A stretch of DNA of 64,000 nt from Bacteroidota bacterium (GTDB taxonomy: Bacteria > Bacteroidota > Bacteroidia > Chitinophagales > Chitinophagaceae), in the NCBI GenBank assembly GCA_023422835.1, contig JAFAGI010000007.1:1-64000 (forward strand), given 5' to 3'. Each line of letters opens with the position of its first letter. Position 1 is the stretch's first letter. This document shows positions 1-8,643 of the stretch, one piece after another. A program made the translations under genes and the position numbers. The notes under the pieces are model-generated. The model saw only the letters and a list, made by a program, of their open reading frames with translations, did no database searches and had not been told where the DNA came from.

Positions 1-218
1 ACCCAATGGCTGTGGCGGCCTTCTTTCCTGTAAATGAGTGCATCGGCCATTTGCAAAGTGCCGTTGCTCATGCCGTCGCTCACCATAAAGATGATGTTCC
101 TGGCCGTTTTGCCAGACCATTTTTGTGTGCGCGCTGCTGTTTGACCAATGCCGGGATTAATAAGCGCAGTGCCTAAGAACGCCAACGAACCATTCCTGAA
201 AAAATCTCTTCTTTGCAT
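1..218 (-). CDS. Alkaline phosphatase family protein, N-terminal part only
   Basis: Only the first 72 codons are inside the window; the gene runs off the left edge. The start is the ATG complementary to 216-218. The protein opens with MQRRDFFRNGSLAFLGTAL, a twin-arginine (Tat) type signal, followed by a segment containing [14 protein letters not shown], the metal-binding Asp region near the start of PhoA-family alkaline phosphatases. It is therefore probably an exported phosphomonoesterase folded in the cytoplasm. The catalytic Ser and the other metal ligands lie outside the window, so activity cannot be judged. An M3 peptidase on the same strand ends upstream of it, with a terminator between the two. 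Confidence 0.8.
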   Translation of the reverse strand, partial: MQRRDFFRNGSLAFLGTALINPGIGQTAARTQKWSGKTARNIIFMVSDGMSNGTLQMADALIYRKEGRHSHW

Positions 219-264
219 AGTATGATGTATAAAGGGTATTTGTAATGTTGGTACAAAATAACGC

Positions 265-310
265 AAAAAATAAATAACCCACAGATGTTTTTATATTATC
301 TGTGGGGTTA
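265..310 (-). terminator. Rho-independent terminator after the M3 peptidase gene
   Basis: The inverted repeat AACCCACAGAT (276-286) pairs with ATCTGTGGGGTT (298-309). Read on the minus strand it is followed by a T-rich run. It lies about 20 nt beyond the stop of the M3 peptidase gene and upstream of the phosphatase start. Confidence 0.7.
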
Positions 311-331
311 TGCTTGTTGATGGCATTAATA

Positions 332-2476
332 CTAATTCATGCCTCTCTTCCTGAGCATAGGTTTAATGTCTGGGTCTTTTCCCCGGAATGCCCTGAACGC
401 CTGGTTGTAATCTTTGGTATTGCCTATGGATAAGATCATGTCTCTGAAACGCTGGCCGTTCTCAGGCTTCAGGCCGCCGTTTTCTTCAAACCACGCAAAG
501 GCATCATTATCGAGCATTTCAGCCCAACTGTAAGCATAGTAGCCTGCTGCATAGCCCCCGCCGAACACATGCTGGAATATGGATGAAGTATAGCGTGGAG
601 GAATTTGCTGCACATACAGTTTTGTTCTTTCCAGTGCTTCTCTTTCAAATTGCTTTGCGTCCTGTTCAGGCAGATCTGCACTTAAAGAGTGCCATTGCAT
701 ATCAAGTTGCGCTGCTGCTAAAAACTCAGTGAGCATATATCCCTGGTTAAAAGTTGCTGCATTTTTTATTTTGGTGATCAGCTCTTCAGACATAGGTTCG
801 CCTGTCTGGTAGTGTATGGCATAGTTTTTCAACACTTCGGGGTACAAGGCCCAGTGCTCATTGATTTGCGAAGGCAACTCCACAAAATCGCGCGCTACAT
901 TCGTTCCTGATAAGCTTGGGTATGTCTGGTTGGCAAATAGGCCGTGCGTAGCATGGCCAAACTCATGAAACATGGTAGTAACATCATCAAAACTAATCAG
1001 TGCCGGCTGGCCGTCGGCGGGCTTGGTAAAGTTGCAGACGTTGTAAATAACCGGTTTCTGACCTAAAAGTTTAGATTGCTCTACAAAATTTCCCATCCAT
1101 GCGCCGCCGGATTTATTATCTCTTTTATACGGATCGAAATAGAACAGGGCAAGCTCTGTTGAATCTTTGTCGAACACTTCAAAAACTCTTACATCTTTGT
1201 GGTATACAGGAATGTCTTTTCTTTCTTTAAAGGTAATGCCATATAATTTTGTGGCAGTATAAAAAATGCCGTTCTCCAAAACCTTGTTGATCTCAAAGTA
1301 TGGTTTTATCAGGCTTTCATCCAGGTCAAATTTTTCTTTTCTTACTTTTTCGGCATAATAGTCCCAGTCCCATGCCTGTGCTGTAAACGTGTCTTTTTCT
1401 TTGGTTATCATGTTTTGTATATCCTTCAGCTCACCTTTTGCTTTCGCTAAAGCAGCAGGCACCAGTTTGCCTAAAAATTGCTGCACTGCCTCCGGCGTTT
1501 TTGCCATCTGGTCCTGCAACTTCCATTCTGCATAGTTTTTATAGCCCATGAGTCTGGCTTTATCTGCACGGATCTTTGCAATCCGCGTCAAAGTTTTACG
1601 TGTATCATTGGCATCGCCCTTTTCAGTACGGGTTACAGAGGCTTCAAAGAGTTTTTGCCTGGTCTCCCTGTTTTTTAGCGATTGCAGCATTGGTTGCTGA
1701 ACCGTATTTCTTAAAGACAACAGCCATTTGCCAGACAAGTCCCTGTCTTTAGCCTCTTCTTCCGCTGCATCCATTTCAGCCTGAGATATACCTTCCAATA
1801 ATTTTTTGTCTTCTATGATCAATGCGCCGACTTTACCGGCATCCATCAATTGGTTGCGGAATTTAGTGGTAAGAGTGGCTTCTTCTTCATTCAAAGCCAT
1901 CATTTGTTTTTTCTTGTCCGCATCAAGGGCTGCTCCTGCCATTTTAAATTCATTGTAATAATATTCTACCAGCTTCTTTGATTCATCGTCGAGCTTCAAT
2001 GTATTCAACTGTTTGTAGATGGTATCTACTCTTTGAAATAATTTTTCATTGAGGTAAATGGCATCCCTGTGCTGTGAGAGCTTCGGGGCCATCTCCTGTT
2101 GCAATGCCTTGATATGGTCGTTTGTGTTGGCGCTGGCCAATGCATAGAATGCACTGTTGGTGCGGGAAAGCAGCCTGCCGCTTTTTTCCATTGCCACCAG
2201 TGTATTTTCAAATGTTGCAGGTTCGGCATTGTTGACGATGCTGTCTATTTCTGCCATTTGCTGCTTCATGCCTTCGAGCATGGCGGGTTTGAAATCACTG
2301 TCTTTGATTTTATCGAAAGCAACAGTCTTATATGGCAGTGTGCTTTCTTTGTAAAAAGGATTGGCAGAAGTAAAGTTTACATTGACAGAATCTCTGCCAC
2401 TGCCCTGTTCGGCTGAATTACAGGAAATATTGGTTAAGGTCATAAAAACAAGAATTACGAATGAAAGTCGCTTCAT
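332..2476 (-). CDS. dcp: M3 family metallopeptidase (peptidyl-dipeptidase Dcp-like lipoprotein)
   Basis: A 714-residue zinc peptidase of the thimet oligopeptidase/Dcp family, which clips dipeptides or short pieces from oligopeptides. The zinc motif HEFGH is at about residues 504-508, and the third ligand is probably the Glu in VELPSQ about 30 residues on. The start MKRLSFVILVFMTLTNISC is a lipoprotein signal with Cys19 as the probable lipid site, so the enzyme is expected in the periplasm or outer membrane. Length is normal for the family. It is transcribed alone, with a terminator downstream. Dcp is the likely subtype, but M3 members are hard to separate by eye. Confidence 0.92.
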   Translation of the reverse strand: MKRLSFVILVFMTLTNISCNSAEQGSGRDSVNVNFTSANPFYKESTLPYKTVAFDKIKDSDFKPAMLEGMKQQMAEIDSIVNNAEPATFENTLVAMEKSGRLLSRTNSAFYALASANTNDHIKALQQEMAPKLSQHRDAIYLNEKLFQRVDTIYKQLNTLKLDDESKKLVEYYYNEFKMAGAALDADKKKQMMALNEEEATLTTKFRNQLMDAGKVGALIIEDKKLLEGISQAEMDAAEEEAKDRDLSGKWLLSLRNTVQQPMLQSLKNRETRQKLFEASVTRTEKGDANDTRKTLTRIAKIRADKARLMGYKNYAEWKLQDQMAKTPEAVQQFLGKLVPAALAKAKGELKDIQNMITKEKDTFTAQAWDWDYYAEKVRKEKFDLDESLIKPYFEINKVLENGIFYTATKLYGITFKERKDIPVYHKDVRVFEVFDKDSTELALFYFDPYKRDNKSGGAWMGNFVEQSKLLGQKPVIYNVCNFTKPADGQPALISFDDVTTMFHEFGHATHGLFANQTYPSLSGTNVARDFVELPSQINEHWALYPEVLKNYAIHYQTGEPMSEELITKIKNAATFNQGYMLTEFLAAAQLDMQWHSLSADLPEQDAKQFEREALERTKLYVQQIPPRYTSSIFQHVFGGGYAAGYYAYSWAEMLDNDAFAWFEENGGLKPENGQRFRDMILSIGNTKDYNQAFRAFRGKDPDIKPMLRKRGMN

Positions 2477-2661
2477 TTACAATTGTTTAATGTGAGAAAT
2501 AGTTGTGCGTAAAGTTAAGGATTAAATTTAATTGACAATTGATAGTTGAGAGTTGAAAATTGATAAAGCTGCACTGTAATCTGCAATTTGTAATCAGTAT
2601 TTTGCAATCAGATATCCTAAAAAGTAATACTCTAAAATACGGATTTGTATAATTTTAGTTT

Positions 2662-2669
2662 TAAATTTG
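2662..2669 (+). promoter_or_regulatory. Candidate -7 promoter element for the small membrane protein
   Basis: TAAATTTG matches the Bacteroidota -7 consensus TAnnTTTG exactly and lies 29 nt before the ATG at 2699. A TTTG at 2651-2654 is closer than the usual -33 spacing, so only the -7 half is convincing. Confidence 0.35.
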
Positions 2670-2698
2670 GTATATCATCCACTTTAAAAAACTAATTT

Positions 2699-2869
2699 AT
2701 GGCAATTGGCTTTACCGAAATGATCCTCATTGTCGTAGCAGCCGTCCTGATCATTGTTCCCTTGGGGATTGTTCTTTTTATAGTTACCGGCGGAAAAAAG
2801 AAAAAAGATGCCGGCAATACTGAGACGCCGGGTAATGATAGAAATGCCGATGGCCTGAGTAAAGAATAA
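2699..2869 (+). CDS. Small single-pass membrane protein, 56 residues
   Basis: A short reading frame that begins MAIGFTEMILIVVAAV. It has one strongly hydrophobic helix (about residues 8-30), then a GGKKKK positive patch and a polar, charged tail. That pattern predicts a single membrane helix with the tail in the cytoplasm. I do not recognise the family; it resembles TatA only in overall shape, not in motifs. Three signals support it as a gene: a -7 element upstream, a sensible membrane-protein composition, and a terminator hairpin that starts at its stop codon. It stands alone between dcp and nrdA. Confidence 0.6.
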   Translation: MAIGFTEMILIVVAAVLIIVPLGIVLFIVTGGKKKKDAGNTETPGNDRNADGLSKE

Positions 2870-2902
2870 GGCTGCCTCCGCACGGAAACAGCCCTTATTT
2901 AG
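2865..2902. terminator. Terminator hairpin between the small membrane protein and nrdA
   Basis: AATAAGGCTG (2865-2874) pairs with CAGCCCTTATT (2889-2899), with T-rich sequence on both sides. It can serve the plus-strand small gene and the minus-strand nrdA, which converge here. Confidence 0.6.
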
Positions 2903-2924
2903 TGTATTTGGCTTAGATCCTTTT

Positions 2925-4637
2925 TTAAGCTTCACAGCTTGAGCAATTCACAAAATTTACCATCAGCTCCTTGGATACGGATTGGCTACGCTGATAGTAC
3001 AATGTTTTTACGCCCAGCTTCCACGCTTCTATGATCACGTTGTTTACGTCTTTGATAGGCATGGTGGAAGGAATATTTATATTCAGGCTTTGTGCCTGGT
3101 CTATAAACTGCTGGCGTTGCGCTGCCTGTGTTATGATCTCTCTCGGGCTGATTTCCTTGAAGGTTTTAAACACATTCTTCTCTTCTTCATTCAACTGTGG
3201 AATATGTTGCACAGAGCCGTGGTTGAGCATGATGGTCCTCCAGGTATCTTCATTGTTGATGCCTTTTTCTATCAACAGTTTTTCCAGGTATTTATTTTTA
3301 CGCATAAAATTGCCCTTTGCCAGGCCTGCCTTATAATAGTTGGAGGCGAACGGCTCAATACCCGGCGACACCTGCCCCAGTATAGCCGAGCTGGAAGTGG
3401 TTGGCGCTACGGCAAGCGTAGTTGTATTCCTGATGCCGTAGCCTTTCAGCAATTCAGGCTCACCGTAGATATCTGCCAGTTCGCGTGACGCTTCCTGCGA
3501 CTGATCTCTTAATTGCTTAAATACCTTGGCGTTGAACATTTTTGCATTCATTGATTCAAACGGTATCATGTTTTTCTGCAAGTAAGAATGGTAGCCTAAA
3601 ACGCCCAGTCCAAGCGCCCTATGGCGCATAGCGAAGTTTCTTGCCGGCGTAAGGTAATAATTGCCTGTAGTCTTTTCAATAAATTCAGACAATACAGCAT
3701 CAAGAAAATAAATAGCCAGTTTCACGGCATTGGTATCTTTCCATTCATCATACAATTCCAGGTTCATGGAAGAAAGGCAGCAAATAAAACTTTCATCGTT
3801 AGATGATGGCAGCATGATCTCGGAGCACAGGTTTGATGCATGCACCGTATAGTTCAGGTCTTTGTAAACCTGCGGCTTATTCCTGTTGACATTATCTGTA
3901 AAGAAAATGTACGGCAAACCCTTTTGTTGCCTTGATTCCAGTACTTTGGCCCAGGTTTGTCTTTTCTGCATATCACCATCGATCATATCCTGCATCCAGT
4001 AGTCAGGCACACACACAGCAAAGAATAAATTCTGGATGGGATTGCCTATATCTTTGATCTGCAAAAACTCGTGAATATCCGGATGATCTATATCCAGGTA
4101 AGCTGCAAAAGCGCCTCTTCTTACGCCACCTTGTGAAATGGTGTCCATGGCAGCATCGAACAATTTCATAAAAGAAACTGCGCCTGAAGATTTACCGTTG
4201 TCTGTAACAGCAGATCCTCTTTCTCTCAAAGAACCGAAATATCCGGAAGTGCCGCCGCCGATTTTGGTCTGCATGATCACCTCACCCAACTTTTGGGTAA
4301 TGCCTTCAATATCGTCAGGTATGTGCACGTTGAAGCAGGAAATCGGCAGTCCTCTCTGGGTACCCATATTTGCCCACACCGGTGAAGAGAAACTGATCCA
4401 GCCTTTATAGATCATTTCTTTGAAAGCTTCTTTCAGCTCGGGCTTAAACAATCTTTTGCAGGCAGCGGTAGTGATCCTGTCTATGGCTCCGTAAACAGTT
4501 TCGCCCTTGAGCAGGTATCCCCTGTTGAGCATTTGTGATGACTCTTCATTGAGCCACCATATTTCGGGATTTTCTTCCACTGTTTTTTCCCTGAAATCTT
4601 CCAGCACAGCGGTTTCATTTCCAAGTTGCAATACCAT
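2925..4637 (-). CDS. nrdA: Class I ribonucleoside-diphosphate reductase, alpha subunit
   Basis: The catalytic large subunit, which reduces ribonucleotides to deoxyribonucleotides with NrdB. Visible active-site features are C101 (PISCF), N269-C271-E273 in NLCSE, and C286/C287 in the CCLSS segment. The C-terminal redox pair is C565/C568 in NCSSC. At 570 residues it is much shorter than the roughly 760 of E. coli NrdA. It starts almost directly in the barrel region and has no N-terminal ATP-cone, so it should lack the usual dATP off-switch on this subunit. It lies 69 nt downstream of nrdB, almost certainly in the same transcript. The start ATG follows an A/T-rich leader without a Shine-Dalgarno sequence. 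Confidence 0.95.
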   Translation of the reverse strand: MVLQLGNETAVLEDFREKTVEENPEIWWLNEESSQMLNRGYLLKGETVYGAIDRITTAACKRLFKPELKEAFKEMIYKGWISFSSPVWANMGTQRGLPISCFNVHIPDDIEGITQKLGEVIMQTKIGGGTSGYFGSLRERGSAVTDNGKSSGAVSFMKLFDAAMDTISQGGVRRGAFAAYLDIDHPDIHEFLQIKDIGNPIQNLFFAVCVPDYWMQDMIDGDMQKRQTWAKVLESRQQKGLPYIFFTDNVNRNKPQVYKDLNYTVHASNLCSEIMLPSSNDESFICCLSSMNLELYDEWKDTNAVKLAIYFLDAVLSEFIEKTTGNYYLTPARNFAMRHRALGLGVLGYHSYLQKNMIPFESMNAKMFNAKVFKQLRDQSQEASRELADIYGEPELLKGYGIRNTTTLAVAPTTSSSAILGQVSPGIEPFASNYYKAGLAKGNFMRKNKYLEKLLIEKGINNEDTWRTIMLNHGSVQHIPQLNEEEKNVFKTFKEISPREIITQAAQRQQFIDQAQSLNINIPSTMPIKDVNNVIIEAWKLGVKTLYYQRSQSVSKELMVNFVNCSSCEA

Positions 4638-4706
4638 TGTATAATATTTTTATTTTTATTAATTATATTGATCTACATTAAATTATATGTTCTTGTACAA
4701 ATTTTA

Positions 4707-5681
4707 CTAGAACAAGTCGTTTGCCGTAATACTCTTGTCGTGTTTTGTATAATCTACGGGGCGTTTGGCAAAGAAATCGTCCAGGCTGTTGGCAAAAACC
4801 TCTTCTTCAAACCAGCGCATCGGCCGGTAGTCGCCATCTGCCACATTATATAAGGGTTTCAGACCGATTCTTACCAAGCTGTCATCTGTTCTGTATTTCA
4901 TAAAATTGAGCAGGTTCTCCTTGGAGATATTGTCGATCTCTCCTTTCTCAAAGATCCAGTCAAGGATCTCTTTTTCCAGGTCGACAGATGCTCTCACCAA
5001 GTTGTAAATCCTCTGGATGCCTGTTTCATCAATCAGGTCAGGCTGCTCTTCACGGATCTTGTTGATGATGTAGATGCCTGCATTTGCGTGCAGTTGTTCG
5101 TCAACAGAAGTCCATGCAATGATGTTGGATACATTTTTCATGTAGCCTTTAAAACGTGTGAACGAAAGTATGGTGGCAAACTGGCTGAACAGGGATACAT
5201 TTTCAATCAATATGCTGAACATGATGAGTGAAGAAACGTACTCGCTGTGGGTCTGGCTGTTGGCGTTTTTAAGTACATCAGATAAATAATCAATTCTCCT
5301 GCGGATCACTGGCACTTCTACCAGCTTTTCAAATTCCTGGTTGTAGCCGAGCACTTCCAGCAGCCTTGAATACGCCTCTGAATGGCGAAATTCACACTCT
5401 GCAAAGGTGGCGCCTAAGCCGTTGAATTCAGGTTTGGGAATGTGTGAATACAGGTTGCCCCAGAAGGTCTTTACAGCTACTTCAATCTGCGCAATGGCAA
5501 GCAGGCTGTTTTTAATAGCGTTTTGCTCTGCCGGCGTAAGTTGTGAATTAAAATCCTGCACGTCGGCAGTGAAGTCTACCTCTGAATGTACCCAGAAAGA
5601 TTTGTTGATGGCTTCTGTAAAAGTTAACACCTCCGGATATTCAAAAGGTTTATAGCTGATGCGTTTATCAAAAATACCCAT
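4707..5681 (-). CDS. nrdB: Class I ribonucleoside-diphosphate reductase, beta subunit
   Basis: The radical-generating small subunit (324 residues). Probable metal ligands are E67, E97 and H100 in EFRHSEAYS, a Glu in IENVSLFSQF, and the Glu and His of DEQLH. Tyr104 sits four residues after H100, the position of the tyrosyl radical (Y122) of E. coli NrdB, so a tyrosyl-radical enzyme is likely. There is no N-terminal ATP-cone, although some Bacteroidota NrdB proteins carry one. The gene is first in the nrdB-nrdA pair. I could not find a convincing NrdR box in the 560 bp upstream. Confidence 0.95.
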   Translation of the reverse strand: MGIFDKRISYKPFEYPEVLTFTEAINKSFWVHSEVDFTADVQDFNSQLTPAEQNAIKNSLLAIAQIEVAVKTFWGNLYSHIPKPEFNGLGATFAECEFRHSEAYSRLLEVLGYNQEFEKLVEVPVIRRRIDYLSDVLKNANSQTHSEYVSSLIMFSILIENVSLFSQFATILSFTRFKGYMKNVSNIIAWTSVDEQLHANAGIYIINKIREEQPDLIDETGIQRIYNLVRASVDLEKEILDWIFEKGEIDNISKENLLNFMKYRTDDSLVRIGLKPLYNVADGDYRPMRWFEEEVFANSLDDFFAKRPVDYTKHDKSITANDLF

Positions 5682-6038
5682 AATGTTATTTTTATTTTAT
5701 AGTAAAAAATAATTCGGTTGCATGAGAAAAGTTCTGGTCGGAAATGTCAGTAAGGTTGCAAACTCTTCAGGTGCAAGTTTAGAAAAAGTTTTTAAGAGCG
5801 CCCATATTACTTTTTAACAGGTGTGAATAGTTTTTCTGTTGCCATTAGTAAAACCTAAAATGAGGTAATTATGCATAATTTATTTACTTATTAATGACGC
5901 TTTAATACCGTGTATGATGTTTTCTTATAAAAAAGTTGTTTTGCGAAACCCTTTGCGTGCATTGAAATGCTTTATTGCGTATATTTAATTTTTGAAAATT
6001 AAAAACATGCATTATTGTAAACCATTCATAGCATTATA

Positions 6039-6215
6039 ATGCACTTGGGTAACGTAAACTGGATAATACACAATGCAATATCGCCTTAGGAGGGCCAACA
6101 GGCAAAATACCCGGGTAACTTTCGCGATGCATTAAGTAAAAACAAAATACACATAGATGAAACAGCCATCAATAAAGTTGCGTACCAGCTGTTAATAAAT
6201 AAGCTATCCATGTGA
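6039..6215 (+). pseudogene. Possible remnant of an unidentified gene end
   Basis: The 562 bp between nrdB and the DUF1080 gene is mostly AT-rich and featureless. One stretch reads through in a single frame apart from one TAG near 6087. It ends with a polar segment containing IDETAINKVAYQLLINK, which looks like a TPR-like tail seen at the end of some hydrolases. There is no matching upstream part. This is a weak call: it may be a decayed gene end or chance. Confidence 0.2.
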
Positions 6216-6222
6216 CAAGAAA

Positions 6223-6243
6223 AACAAATACATATATACATAG
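6223..6243 (+). promoter_or_regulatory. A-rich leader of the recurring AAACAAATA..ATATACA type
   Basis: The sequence just before the DUF1080 start (AAACAAATA, then ATATATACATAG, then ATG) closely resembles leaders before the genes at 21913, 25247 and 46751. An upstream CCATGTGACAA also resembles the CCATGTGGCAA before the gene starting at 25247. Confidence 0.4.
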
Positions 6244-6849
6244 ATGAAAAAACTTACCTTTCTTTTAAGTACAGTAGTAATGCTGGCATCCTGCGCAGCC
6301 CTGAAAACCAAAGAAACCGTATCGCTCTTCAACGGCAAGGACCTGACCGGCTGGACTATACATGGCACGGAAAAATGGTATGTAGACAATGGTGAACTGG
6401 TTTGCGAAAGCGGGCCTGACAAGCAATACGGTTATTTGTCTACCAAGGAGCAGTATAAAAATTTTGATTTTAGTGTAAAATTTAAACAGGAAGCCAATGG
6501 CAACAGCGGCGTATTTTTCCGGTCATCGATTGAAGGCGTAAAGATCAGCGGCTGGCAGGTAGAAGTGGCGCCCATGAACCTGCATACAGGTGGCATTTAT
6601 GAGTCTTACGGCCGCGGATGGTTGATAAAACCCAGGCCTGAGGATGAGCAGCACTTGAAGCCTGGCGAATGGAACACCTTACGCATACGCGTGGTAAATG
6701 ATGAAGTTACTACCTGGTTGAACGGCCACCAGATGGTTTATTTTAAAGATGAAAAAATCGGTAATGCCAACGGCTTTATAGCTCTGCAGATACATGATGG
6801 CGGCGGCATTAAAGTGCGCTGGAAAGATTTTCTGCTGACGAAGCTGTAA
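6244..6849 (+). CDS. DUF1080 (3-keto-disaccharide hydrolase-like) lipoprotein
   Basis: A 201-residue exported protein. The start MKKLTFLLSTVVMLASCAA is a lipoprotein signal with the lipidated Cys at residue 17. The rest is a DUF1080 domain: SLFNGKDLTGW near the start, YKNFDFSVKF, NSGVFFRS, and a C-terminal IALQIHDGGG. The domain has a concanavalin-like beta-sandwich fold and is linked to carbohydrate breakdown in Bacteroidota. Length is normal for a single-domain member. It stands alone between remnants, and the chitinase fragment downstream is on the same strand, so this may once have been a small sugar-use locus. Confidence 0.9.
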   Translation: MKKLTFLLSTVVMLASCAALKTKETVSLFNGKDLTGWTIHGTEKWYVDNGELVCESGPDKQYGYLSTKEQYKNFDFSVKFKQEANGNSGVFFRSSIEGVKISGWQVEVAPMNLHTGGIYESYGRGWLIKPRPEDEQHLKPGEWNTLRIRVVNDEVTTWLNGHQMVYFKDEKIGNANGFIALQIHDGGGIKVRWKDFLLTKL

Positions 6850-6954
6850 GCATCACCTCTTTTACTTTTTGATTTAGTTCCCGCAATTATAATTGGTGAT
6901 TGACAAGACTCCTATGTGCATATCGCAAAGATTTATTGCCCCAATACAAAAAAT

Positions 6955-7315
6955 TAAAAGCAGCATCCGGGCCTTAAAACCATAATAGCTTTAGGCGGCT
7001 GGGATGGGTGCGAGTTCTGCTCCAAGACTTTTAATGATCAGGAACTCACCAAAAATTCGCATTGTCTGTGAAAGATTTCAATAAATACGAGCTCGACGGC
7101 ATAGACCTTGACTGGGAATATCCGACCATAGCCTGCCAAGGCTTCTGTTCGTGAAAAATGCGCATACATTAAAAAAGCATAATCTGGGTGGATTTATGTT
7201 CTGGGAACTGCCTACGGATCTGCAAAAGGGCGGTTTGTATGAAGCTATTAAGGTGATTAAAGTTCCAAAAGTTACAATAATACATCATAATCACCCAATA
7301 AAAAGACCGGCCTGA
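6955..7315 (+). pseudogene. Broken GH18 chitinase remnant
   Basis: Three pieces of a family 18 glycoside hydrolase lie in different frames. The first reads HPGLKTIIALGGWDG, the substrate-binding SxGG-type strand. After a frameshift near 7064 the second contains KYELDGIDLDWEYP, the DGxDxDWE catalytic motif. After a deletion of the barrel middle the third begins SVREKCAYIKK, then shifts frame into HNLGGFMFWELPTD, the last barrel strand. Stops and shifts prevent any full product, and at roughly 115 codons only a third of the catalytic domain is left. The remnant runs into the terminator of galK. Confidence 0.75.
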
Positions 7316-7340
7316 ATGATCAAGCCGGTCTTTTTTTATA
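7300..7340. terminator. Bidirectional terminator after galK
   Basis: AAAAAGACCGGC and GCCGGTCTTTTTTT form a strong 8-10 bp stem with A and T runs on opposite sides, so it can act in both directions. It lies just beyond the galK stop on the minus strand. Confidence 0.8.
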
Positions 7341-7347
7341 GTATATT

Positions 7348-8502
7348 TTATTCTACTTTTCTTGCGCCGTCGCTGATGACTACGTCGTATACTTTTGGTT
7401 CGTGGCCATACTTTTCTTTAAAAGATTTTTTAGCCTCTTCAATAAAGCTGTCGTAGAGTTCTTCTTTTACCAGGTTAATGGTGCAGCCGCCAAAGCCGCC
7501 GCCCATTACGCGTGAACCGGTAACTCCATGCTTTTTAGCCTCTTCGTTTAAGAAGTCAAGCTCTTCGCAGCTTACTTCGTACAAGCGGCTCATGCCGTCA
7601 TGGGTTTTGTACATCCTGTCGCCAACAGTCTCATAGTCGCCTTTTTCAAGCGCTTCGGAAACATCGTAAACACGCTGTGTTTCTTCAATCACATATTTGG
7701 CGCGCATGTAGTCTTCTTCAGATATCTTATCTTTTACCGCATCCAGTTGCTCTATGGTTGCGTCGCGCAAAAATTCCACTTCGGGGTTACCGTTGTCATG
7801 AATGGCTCTGGCTGCAGTTTCGCAGGATTCGCGGCGCTTGTTGTACGCAGAAGATGCCAGCTCGTGTTTTACAACAGTATCTAAAAGAACCAGCTTGTAG
7901 CCTTTAGGATCAAACGGGAAATAATCATATTCCATGCTTTTGGTGTCCAGGCGAATGAGATGGCCCGCTTTACCAAAGATAGAAGCAAACTGATCCATGA
8001 TGCCGCATTTTACACCTACATAGTTGTGTTCTGTAGATTGACCGATACGGGCAAGCTCAAATTTATCAATACCCAGGTTAAACATATCATTCAAAGCAAA
8101 AGCATACGTACTTTCCAGGGCGGCAGAGGAGGACATGCCTGCACCAAGCGGTACATCGCCAGCAAATGCTGTATCAAAGCCTTCCAGTTGGCCGCCGCGT
8201 TTTTGTATTTCCCGGCACACGCCAAAAATGTATTTGGCCCATTGCTTTGCGGGAACATCTTCTTCATTTAAGCCAAATTCTGCGCTTTCATCCAGGTCTA
8301 TGGCATAGGCTCTTACTTTATCTGTGCCGTTTTTCCTGATCTCAGCAATCATGCCTTTATCAATAGCGCCCGGGAATACAAAGCTGCCGTTGTAATCCGT
8401 GTGTTCACCAATAAGATTTACTCTTCCGGGGGATGCATACACGCGGCCTTCTGTATTGAAATGCTCTTTGAAATATTTTCTGACTGTTTGTAAATTCTTC
8501 AT
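7348..8502 (-). CDS. galK: Galactokinase
   Basis: Phosphorylates galactose to galactose-1-phosphate, the entry step of the Leloir pathway, in the cytoplasm. The galactokinase signature PGRVNLIGEHTDY is at residues 25-37, the GHMP ATP-binding loop PLGAGMSSSAALE at 118-130, and the third GHMP motif GSRVMGGGFGGCT near the C-terminus. The 384-residue length is typical. It lies downstream of the sugar transporter gluP on the same strand, separated by 141 bp with a strong hairpin, and ends at a terminator; the two probably form a galactose uptake and activation unit. Confidence 0.96.
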   Translation of the reverse strand: MKNLQTVRKYFKEHFNTEGRVYASPGRVNLIGEHTDYNGSFVFPGAIDKGMIAEIRKNGTDKVRAYAIDLDESAEFGLNEEDVPAKQWAKYIFGVCREIQKRGGQLEGFDTAFAGDVPLGAGMSSSAALESTYAFALNDMFNLGIDKFELARIGQSTEHNYVGVKCGIMDQFASIFGKAGHLIRLDTKSMEYDYFPFDPKGYKLVLLDTVVKHELASSAYNKRRESCETAARAIHDNGNPEVEFLRDATIEQLDAVKDKISEEDYMRAKYVIEETQRVYDVSEALEKGDYETVGDRMYKTHDGMSRLYEVSCEELDFLNEEAKKHGVTGSRVMGGGFGGCTINLVKEELYDSFIEEAKKSFKEKYGHEPKVYDVVISDGARKVE

Positions 8503-8563
8503 ATATTTTTGTTTTCTGTTAAAACACCTTATGTACCCTGTGGCAGGTGTATTTTTAGGAGTA

Positions 8564-8598
8564 CCGGCGGCAAGCGTCAGTTTTGTGCTTACCGCCGG
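8564..8598 (-). other. Strong intercistronic hairpin between gluP and galK
   Basis: CCGGCGGCAAGC (8564-8575) faces GCTTACCGCCGG (8587-8598): 11 of 12 pairs with an 11-nt loop and no T-run. It is therefore more likely an mRNA stability or processing element than a terminator. Confidence 0.55.
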
Positions 8599-8643
8599 AA
8601 TTGATTAAAGTTTCTGTGATTCTTTTTTATAGCCCTTATAGAA

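Noticed and set aside
2500..2640. Repeated TTGA/TTGAGAGTTGA pattern before the small membrane gene
   Set aside because: It is AT-rich low-complexity sequence common between Bacteroidota genes, with no clear unit length.
5682..6243. NrdR box before nrdB
   Set aside because: No pair of palindromic 16-bp sites like the NrdR consensus was found.
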